From assembly GCA_002493965.1 (NCBI GenBank), contig DLAP01000022.1, positions 1-64,000 on the forward strand: a stretch of 64,000 nt of DNA. The letters run 5' to 3'. This DNA is from Clostridiales bacterium UBA7044. Lineage in GTDB: Bacteria; Bacillota; Clostridia; Oscillospirales; Oscillospiraceae. Both the position numbers and the translations under genes were made by a program. Below, one piece after another: positions 50,565-57,018 of the stretch (position 1 is the first letter of the stretch; every line of letters begins with the position of its first letter). Under the pieces are notes generated by a model. That model saw only the letters and a list, made by a program, of their open reading frames with translations, did no database searches and had not been told where the DNA came from.

Positions 50565-50941
50565 AACCCGAAATTCTGCATAACGACCACATGATGTTTC
50601 TGGACCGGGCGCTGGAAACCCAGCGCACCGCGCTGCTGACGGCGATGGCGGACGCGGTTGCCGAGTGCCGCACGGCGGCGGACCAGGCCGCTGAACTGAC
50701 TGAAACCGGCGAAATTGGCCTGCTGCGGCTGGTGGAGATTCTGTGCGCCGCCAAGGTCCAGCGCGGGCAGGCCGGTGAGACTGTGCTGGAGGGCACCGAG
50801 GTCCAGATTTTGGCCGACGTGGTGGCCCAGCTCTACGCCTGCCTGACCGAGTGCCGCTTTGTGGGTCCGCTGGGGCTGGCGGCCTATGCGGAGCTTTCCA
50901 GCATGGCGGCCTCCCTCATGCTGGGGGAATGGTTTGATTAA
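50561..50941 (+). CDS. Conserved element protein (126 aa), unknown
   Basis: An alanine-rich helical soluble protein, starting MKPEILHNDHMMFLDRALETQ and continuing with long heptad-like stretches (LLTAMADAVAECRTAADQAAELTE, LLRLVEILCAAKVQRGQAGE). Its start overlaps the virB4 stop (ATGA) and its stop overlaps the next gene. Position suggests a structural or chaperone part of the mating channel. No family recognised. Confidence 0.7.
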   Translation: MKPEILHNDHMMFLDRALETQRTALLTAMADAVAECRTAADQAAELTETGEIGLLRLVEILCAAKVQRGQAGETVLEGTEVQILADVVAQLYACLTECRFVGPLGLAAYAELSSMAASLMLGEWFD

Positions 50942-52667
50942 GGAACCGCGCCTGCGCTTCACGGAGGAAGAACGGGCGGACCCGGTGCTGGAAAAGCCCA
51001 TCCGCAAGGCGGAAAAGGCCGCCGCCAAAGCGGACAAGGCGCAGGCAAAAATCCCGAAAAAGCAGGTCAAGCGGGCTGAGGTGGACCCCAAGACCGGCAA
51101 GGTCACGACTAAGTTGGTGCTGGAGGATAAGCCCCGGCCGCTCTCCAAGTTGTCCCATACGGTGCGGGACGCGCCGGGCAACGCGGTGGCGGGCAAGATT
51201 CACCAGGAGATTCAGGAGTCCGAGGATGACAACGTGGGTGTGGAGAGTGCCCACAAGTCTGAGGAAGCCGTGGAGACCGGCGTGCATCTGGTGCGGGAGG
51301 GCTACCGCAGCCACAAGCTGAAACCCTACCGCAAGGCCGCCCAGGCCGAACGGAAGCTGGAAAAGGCTAATGTGAACGCCCTCTATCAGAAGTCTTTGCA
51401 GGAAAATCCTCAGCTTGCCAGCAATCCGCTGTCCCGCTGGCAGCAGAAACAGCAAATCAAGAAACAGTACGCCGCCGCCAAACGGGCCGCACAGTCCGGC
51501 GGGAGCGCCGCCGGTGCCGCCCAAAAGACCGGCAAGGCGGCCAAGACGGTCAAGGAGAAAGCCCAGCAGGCCGGGGCCTATGTGATGCGCCACAAAAAGG
51601 GCTTTGGCATCGTGCTGGCGATTTTCCTGCTGGTCTGCCTGCTGCTCAACACCATGTCCTCCTGTTCCATGATGGCGCAGAGCATCGGTTCGGCGATCTC
51701 CGGCACCACCTACCCCTCCGATGACCCGGAGCTGGTGGCGGTGGAGGCCGACTACGCCGCCAAGGAGGCCGCGCTGCAAGCCGAGATCGACAACATCGAG
51801 AGCAGCCACCCCGGCTACGACGAGTACCGCTATGACCTGGATATGATCGGCCACGACCCACATGAGCTGGCGGCCTATCTGTCCGCCGTCTTGCAGGGCT
51901 ACACGCAGGCAAGCGCCCAGGCGGAGTTGGAACGCATCTTCGCAGCCCAATACCAGCTGACGCTGACCGAGGAAGTGGAGGTGCGCTACCGCACCGAGAC
52001 CCGGACGGACAGCGAGGGCAACGAGTATGATGTGGAAGTGCCCTATAACTATTACATCTTAAATGTGACCCTCACCAGCAAGCCCATCTCCTCCGTGGCT
52101 TCGGAGCTGCTGACGCCTGACCAGCTGGAAATGTACCAGGTGTACCGGCAGACGCTGGGCAACAAGCCCCTGATCTTCGGCGGCGGGTCCGCCGACACCA
52201 GCGATTCCGAGAGTTTGGCCGGTGTGGAGTTTGTCAACGGCACCCGGCCTGGCAATCAGGCGGTGGTGGACATCGCCAAAAGCCAGGTAGGCAACGTGGG
52301 CGGCCAGCCCTATTGGAGCTGGTACGGCTTTAATTCCCGCGTGGAATGGTGCGCCTGCTTTGTGTCCTGGTGCTACGGCCAGATGGGCCTTTCCGAGCCG
52401 CGCTTTGCCGCCTGCCAGTCCCAGGGCATTCCCTGGTTCCAGTCGCATGGACAATGGGGCGGGCGGGATTACGCCAACATCGCCCCCGGCGACGCAATCT
52501 TCTTCGATTGGGACCTGGACGGCAGCGCCGACCATGTGGGCATTGTTGTCGGCACCGATGGCAGCCGGGTTTACACCGTGGAGGGCAATTCCGGCGACGC
52601 TTGCAAGATCAAGAGTTATTCCTTGACCTACGAGTGCATCAAGGGCTACGGCTTGATGAATTGGTGA
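50934..52667 (+). CDS. Mating-channel CHAP-domain cell-wall hydrolase
   Basis: A 577-residue protein. A long charged N-terminal cytoplasmic part (about 220 residues, Lys/Ala/Glu-rich) is followed by one membrane helix (GIVLAIFLLVCLLLNTM), an extracytoplasmic helical region, and a C-terminal CHAP domain. There the catalytic Cys lies in VEWCACFVSWCYGQMG and the His in GSADHVGIVVGTDG. It opens peptidoglycan for conjugation, as in Tn916 Orf14 relatives, but I see no lysozyme domain. The start is a TTG at 50934, four bases after GGGGGAA, overlapping the previous stop. Confidence 0.88.
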   Translation: MIKEPRLRFTEEERADPVLEKPIRKAEKAAAKADKAQAKIPKKQVKRAEVDPKTGKVTTKLVLEDKPRPLSKLSHTVRDAPGNAVAGKIHQEIQESEDDNVGVESAHKSEEAVETGVHLVREGYRSHKLKPYRKAAQAERKLEKANVNALYQKSLQENPQLASNPLSRWQQKQQIKKQYAAAKRAAQSGGSAAGAAQKTGKAAKTVKEKAQQAGAYVMRHKKGFGIVLAIFLLVCLLLNTMSSCSMMAQSIGSAISGTTYPSDDPELVAVEADYAAKEAALQAEIDNIESSHPGYDEYRYDLDMIGHDPHELAAYLSAVLQGYTQASAQAELERIFAAQYQLTLTEEVEVRYRTETRTDSEGNEYDVEVPYNYYILNVTLTSKPISSVASELLTPDQLEMYQVYRQTLGNKPLIFGGGSADTSDSESLAGVEFVNGTRPGNQAVVDIAKSQVGNVGGQPYWSWYGFNSRVEWCACFVSWCYGQMGLSEPRFAACQSQGIPWFQSHGQWGGRDYANIAPGDAIFFDWDLDGSADHVGIVVGTDGSRVYTVEGNSGDACKIKSYSLTYECIKGYGLMNW

Positions 52668-52688
52668 TTTTTTGCGGAGGTATAAAAA

Positions 52689-53411
52689 CTGAATATTGTA
52701 TCCTTTGGGGGCGGCACGAACAGTGCCGCTCTTTTAGTTGGGCTTCATCAGCACGGGATTCCCGTTGACCTTATCACCTTTGCGGATACCGGGGCGGAAC
52801 ATCCCCACACCTATCAGTTCCTTGAAACTATGAACGAATGGCTTCGCGCCCACGGTATGCCGCCCATCACGGTGGTGGAAAAGATGGACCGCAACGGCAA
52901 CCGCCTGACATTGGAAACAGAGTGTCTGCGATCCGGCACGCTTCCCTCCATTGCTTACGGGTTTAAGCGGTGTTCTCAGAAGCACAAGGTCGGGCCGCAG
53001 GAAAAGTTCTGTAACCACCACCCGCTGTGCCGCGCTGTGTGGCAGGCCGGGAACCGGGTCACACGGTTTATCGGCTACGATGCCGGGGAGCGGAAACGGT
53101 ATGAGCATTCCAGAAAATTCAATGAAGCGGACAAAAAATATGAGAACCGCTACCCGCTGATCGAGGATTGGCACTGGACGCGAGACGATTGTATTCGGGC
53201 GATCCAGGAGGCGGGTCTGCCTCTGCCCGGCAAATCGTCCTGCTTCTTCTGTCCCAGCATGAAGCGAGAGGAAATCGAAGCCCTGAAACGGCAGCACCCC
53301 GACCTGTACCGGCGGGCGCTTGCCATCGAAGAAAACGCGATGCCCCATCTCAAAACCGTCAAAGGTTTGGGGCGCAACTACGCTTGGAAAGAGCGATATG
53401 GAATGGAGTGA
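52689..53411 (+). CDS. PAPS-reductase-like PP-loop protein with apparent CTG start
   Basis: A 240-residue ATP-pyrophosphatase-type protein. The N-terminal PP-loop is IVSFGGGTNSAALL, followed by ITFADTGAEHPHTYQFL. Cysteine pairs are C...KHKVGPQEKFC and SSCFFCPSMKREE. The frame between a TAA at 52683 and the first ATG (52830) encodes exactly this P-loop. The only plausible start there is CTG 52689, which has GCGGAGG seven bases upstream. Starting at ATG 52830 would remove the nucleotide site and leave 193 residues. Such proteins ride on Clostridial conjugative elements; a role in sulphur chemistry or DNA modification is unproven. Confidence 0.75.
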   Translation: MNIVSFGGGTNSAALLVGLHQHGIPVDLITFADTGAEHPHTYQFLETMNEWLRAHGMPPITVVEKMDRNGNRLTLETECLRSGTLPSIAYGFKRCSQKHKVGPQEKFCNHHPLCRAVWQAGNRVTRFIGYDAGERKRYEHSRKFNEADKKYENRYPLIEDWHWTRDDCIRAIQEAGLPLPGKSSCFFCPSMKREEIEALKRQHPDLYRRALAIEENAMPHLKTVKGLGRNYAWKERYGME

Positions 53412-53418
53412 TTTGACT

Positions 53419-53673
53419 ATGGCTAAAAACAAAATCGAGCGCATCGACCAGGAGATCGCCAAAACTCGCGAGAAGATCGCGGAACAGCAGGAAAAGCTGA
53501 AAGACCTGGAAGCGCAGAAAACCGAGGCGGAGAACCTGGAGATCGTCCAGATGGTGCGCGCCCTGCGCATGACCCCGGCCCAGCTGTCCGCCATGCTGTC
53601 CGGCGGCATGGTGCCCGGCCGGGCGGCGGGTCCCGCTGATTCTGAACAGGAGGAAATGACCCATGAAGAATAA
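53419..53673 (+). CDS. DUF4315 family protein
   Basis: An 84-residue coiled-coil protein (KIERIDQEIAKTREKIAEQQEKLKDLEAQKTEAENLEIV) followed by MVRALRMTPAQLSAMLSGG, the DUF4315 pattern. It is always found next to DUF4366 proteins in these elements. The ATG at 53419 has GGAGTG; an in-frame extension upstream is the end of the previous gene read in another frame. Confidence 0.85.
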   Translation: MAKNKIERIDQEIAKTREKIAEQQEKLKDLEAQKTEAENLEIVQMVRALRMTPAQLSAMLSGGMVPGRAAGPADSEQEEMTHEE

Positions 53674-54445
53674 GAAGATTTTCAGAACCTTTGCCGCCCT
53701 TTGCACCTGCCTGATGCTGATGGGCGGCTTCTCTGTGCCCGCCTTTGCCCAGGGCGCTGACCCTGCGCCGACGGCTACCCCTGCGGCGGACGCCACCAAT
53801 GACAGCAACGTGGTGGTGGAGGAAACCGAGGACAGCCCCGCCCTGACCCCGGAGGGCAACGCCGCCCTGGTGGATGATTTCGGCGGCAACAAGCAGCTCA
53901 TCACCGTCACCACCAAGGCGGGCAACTACTTCTATATCCTCATTGACCGAGCCAACGAGGATAAGGAGACCGCCGTCCACTTCTTGAACCAGGTGGACGA
54001 GGCTGACCTGAAGGCGCTGATGGAGGACGGCGAGACGGCAGAGGAAACACCCGCTGTCTGCAACTGCACAGAAAAATGCGCCGCCGGTGCGGTGAATACG
54101 GCCTGCCCGGTCTGCGCCGTGAACATGGCAGAGTGTACGGGCCAGGAGCCGGAACCCACGCCCGTCCCGGAAACAGACCCGGAGCCGGAACAGGAACCGG
54201 CAGGGTTGAATCCGGCGATGCTGCTTGTGGTGCTGGCTGTGCTGGGCGGCATCGGTGCGATGGTCTACTTCAAATTCATCAAGCAGAAGCCCAAGACCAA
54301 GGGCAGCGACAACCTGGATGATTACGACTACGGTGAGGACGATACCGAACAGGAGGATGCGGACCCCTGGGAGACCGAGGAATCCGACGAGCCGGAGGAC
54401 GCCGACGGGGGCGGCGATGAGGAAAGCGAGAACCCGGCCAAATGA
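53663..54445 (+). CDS. DUF4366 family membrane-anchored surface protein
   Basis: A 260-residue exported protein. It has a signal peptide (FRTFAALCTCLMLMGGFSVPAFA), a folded region with LITVTTKAGNYFYILIDRANEDKETAVHFLNQVDEADL, and a cysteine cluster (CNCTEKCAAGAVNTACPVC). A PEPEPE-type spacer, one membrane helix (AMLLVVLAVLGGIGAMVYFKF) and a very acidic cytoplasmic tail follow. It probably belongs to the mating-pair surface complex. Start overlaps DUF4315 by 11 nt. Confidence 0.88.
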   Translation: MKNKKIFRTFAALCTCLMLMGGFSVPAFAQGADPAPTATPAADATNDSNVVVEETEDSPALTPEGNAALVDDFGGNKQLITVTTKAGNYFYILIDRANEDKETAVHFLNQVDEADLKALMEDGETAEETPAVCNCTEKCAAGAVNTACPVCAVNMAECTGQEPEPTPVPETDPEPEQEPAGLNPAMLLVVLAVLGGIGAMVYFKFIKQKPKTKGSDNLDDYDYGEDDTEQEDADPWETEESDEPEDADGGGDEESENPAK

Positions 54446-54642
54446 CCCGATTCACCGACAGCCCTTATGAATCCATGATGACGCGCAGGCCGGAGGGCGG
54501 GAAGGCGGCTTCCCGTCCTCCCTCTTTATCTCCCGGCCACCCCTGCTATGGCTGTGGAACCTACCGCCCCGGCCAGCCCTGCGTGGGCTTCTGCCACAAA
54601 GAGCTGACTGCGTGGCTGCGCGAAAGGAGGAAGCAAAAATGA
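54442..54642 (+). CDS. Small Cys-rich element protein (66 aa)
   Basis: Overlaps the DUF4366 stop (ATGA) and the topB start (ATGA). The C-terminal half CYGCGTYRPGQPCVGFCHKELTAWLRERR has four cysteines and a histidine, a possible zinc knuckle. The N-terminal half is polar and probably disordered. Unknown function; the tight double overlap supports translation. Confidence 0.6.
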   Translation: MTRFTDSPYESMMTRRPEGGKAASRPPSLSPGHPCYGCGTYRPGQPCVGFCHKELTAWLRERRKQK

Positions 54643-56738
54643 AATTGGTAATTGCCGAAAAGCCCTCGGTGGCAAAATCCCTGGCCGCCGTGCTGGGCGC
54701 TGTTACCCGCAAAGACGGCTACCTGGAAGGCGGCGGCTGGCTGGTGAGCTGGTGCCTGGGGCATCTGGCCGGGCTGGCAGACGCCGCCACCTACAACCCC
54801 GATTATGCCAAGTGGCGCTATGATGACCTGCCCATTTTGCCGGAGTCCTGGCGCTTCACCATCGCCAAGGATAAGCGGGATCAGTTTGACGTGCTGCGGA
54901 CCCTGCTGCGGCGGGAGGACGTGACAGAAGTAGTCAACGCCTGCGACGCCGGGCGAGAGGGCGAGCTGATTTTCCGCACCGTTTACTGCCTGGCGGGCTG
55001 TCAAAAGCCCATGAAACGGCTGTGGATCAGCAGCATGGAGGATTCCGCCATCCGGGAGGGCTTTGCACACCTGCGCCCCGGCGCGGACTATGACGGACTG
55101 CATCAGGCGGCCCTCTGCCGTGCCAAAGCGGACTGGCTGGTGGGTATCAACGCCACCCGGCTGTTTTCGGTACTGTACCACCGCACTCTCAACATTGGGC
55201 GGGTCATGTCCCCGACGCTGGCCCTCATCGTTCAGCGGGAGGCAGAGATCGACGCCTTCAAGCCGGTGCCGTTTTATACGGTGGCGCTGGACCTGCCCGG
55301 TTTTACCGCTGCCAGCGCCCGCATGGACAAGAAAGCCGATGCCGAACAGCTGAAAAACGCCTGCCAAAGCGGCACGGTGACGGTCAAACAGGTGGCGCGC
55401 AGGGACAAATCCGAGAAGCCGCCCGCCCTCTATGACCTCACCACCCTCCAACGGGACGCCAACCGCCTGTTAGGCTTCACGGCGCAGCAGACGCTGGACT
55501 ATCTGCAAAACCTCTATGAAAAGAAGCTCTGCACCTATCCCCGGACGGACAGCCGCTACCTGACCTCCGACATGGCCGAGGGCCTGCCGGTGCTGGTGAA
55601 TCTGGTCGCCAACGCCATGCCGTTCCGCAAGGGCATCGCCATTTCCTGCGATGCGGCGGCGGTCATCAACGACAAGAAAGTGACCGACCACCATGCGGTG
55701 ATCCCTACCCGCAACATCCGGGAGGCGGACCTGTCCGCTCTGCCGGTGGGGGAACGGGCGATTTTGGAGCTGGTGGCGCTGCGGCTGCTGTGCGCGGTGG
55801 CCCATCCCTATATCTATGATGAAACTTCTGTCACGGTGGAGTGCGCCGGTGCGGAGTTTACCGCCAAAGGCCGCACGGTGAAGCAGCCCGGCTGGCGGGC
55901 GCTGGACGCCGCCTACCGGGCCAGCATGAAAAATGCGGAGCCGGATAAAGAAACCGAGGACAAGGCCCTGCCGGAGCTGGCCGAGGGCCAGGAGCTGCCT
56001 GTCGCCGGTGCCGCCGTCAAGGAGGGTAAGACCACCCCGCCCAAGCACTTCACCGAGGACACGCTGCTTTCTGCGATGGAGACTGCTGGTGCCAAAGATA
56101 TGCCGGAGGACGCCGAGCGCAAGGGGCTGGGCACCCCCGCCACCCGCGCCGGGATTTTGGAGAAGCTGGTGTCCACCGGCTTTCTGGAACGCAAAAAGAG
56201 CAAGAAAACCGTGCAGCTTTTGCCGTCCCACGACGCCATTTCCCTGATTACCGTCCTGCCGGAGCAGCTGCAATCCCCGCTGCTGACTGCTGAATGGGAG
56301 TACCGGCTGGGCGAGATCGAGCGCGGCGAGCTGGCCCCGGAGGACTTCATGGCCGAGATCACAGCCATGCTGAAGGAGCTGGTGGGGACTTATCAGGTCA
56401 TCAAGGGCAGCGAGTACCTGTTTGCCCCGCCCCGCGAGGTGGTGGGCAAATGCCCCCGCTGCGGCGGTGAAATTGCAGAAATGCAAAAAGGCTTCTTCTG
56501 CCAGGACAAATCTTGCAAATTTGCAATCTGGAAGAACAACAAGTGGTGGGCCGCGAAGCGCAAACAGCCCACCAAGGCCATTGTGGCGGCGCTGCTGAAA
56601 GATGGCCGCACCCATGTGGCGGGGCTGTACTCCGAGAAAAGCGGCAAGACCTACGACGCCACCGTGGTGCTGGAAGATACCGGCCAGTACGTCAACTTCA
56701 AGCTGGAATTTGACCGGCAGAAAGGCGGCGGCAAATGA
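54639..56738 (+). CDS. topB: DNA topoisomerase III (TopB-type)
   Basis: A 699-residue type IA topoisomerase. The Toprim domain starts KLVIAEKPSVAKSLAAVLGA and has NACDAGREGELIFR. The active-site tyrosine lies in LCTYPRTDSRYLT near residue 299. A C-terminal zinc ribbon (CPRCGGEIAEMQKGFFCQDKSC) follows. It is typical of Tn1549-type elements, where it resolves DNA during transfer replication. The ATG at 54639 has AAAGGAGG. Confidence 0.95.
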   Translation: MKLVIAEKPSVAKSLAAVLGAVTRKDGYLEGGGWLVSWCLGHLAGLADAATYNPDYAKWRYDDLPILPESWRFTIAKDKRDQFDVLRTLLRREDVTEVVNACDAGREGELIFRTVYCLAGCQKPMKRLWISSMEDSAIREGFAHLRPGADYDGLHQAALCRAKADWLVGINATRLFSVLYHRTLNIGRVMSPTLALIVQREAEIDAFKPVPFYTVALDLPGFTAASARMDKKADAEQLKNACQSGTVTVKQVARRDKSEKPPALYDLTTLQRDANRLLGFTAQQTLDYLQNLYEKKLCTYPRTDSRYLTSDMAEGLPVLVNLVANAMPFRKGIAISCDAAAVINDKKVTDHHAVIPTRNIREADLSALPVGERAILELVALRLLCAVAHPYIYDETSVTVECAGAEFTAKGRTVKQPGWRALDAAYRASMKNAEPDKETEDKALPELAEGQELPVAGAAVKEGKTTPPKHFTEDTLLSAMETAGAKDMPEDAERKGLGTPATRAGILEKLVSTGFLERKKSKKTVQLLPSHDAISLITVLPEQLQSPLLTAEWEYRLGEIERGELAPEDFMAEITAMLKELVGTYQVIKGSEYLFAPPREVVGKCPRCGGEIAEMQKGFFCQDKSCKFAIWKNNKWWAAKRKQPTKAIVAALLKDGRTHVAGLYSEKSGKTYDATVVLEDTGQYVNFKLEFDRQKGGGK

Positions 56739-57016
56739 AACTGAGTTTGTATGAACAGGAAACGATTATCCTCTACAACCAGGCCGAGGCCACCGCCGAG
56801 GTCTATTCCCACGACCCGCGCCTGCTGGAAAAGCTGCGGCGGCTGGCGGAAAAATACCCGGACCAGATCGTGAAAAAGGACCGCCAGACCTTCGTGGTGC
56901 CCAAACGCTGCGTGTCGGTGCGGGAGCCGTACAGCGCCGAGCGCCGCAAGGCCGCCAGCGAACGGGCCAAGGCCGCCGGGTACAAACCGCCCGTCCCGAA
57001 CGCGGGCGGCAAGTAA
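56735..57016 (+). CDS. Small conserved element protein (93 aa)
   Basis: Starts MKLSLYEQETIILYNQAEATAEVYSHDPRLLEKLRRLAEKYPDQ (quoted in part), then QTFVVPKRCVSVREPYSAERRKAASERAKAAGYKPP. It has the look of a small DNA- or RNA-binding protein with a basic tail. Overlaps the topB stop (ATGA) and precedes the CHC2 gene by two bases. Function unknown. Confidence 0.7.
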   Translation: MKLSLYEQETIILYNQAEATAEVYSHDPRLLEKLRRLAEKYPDQIVKKDRQTFVVPKRCVSVREPYSAERRKAASERAKAAGYKPPVPNAGGK

Positions 57017-57018
57017 GC

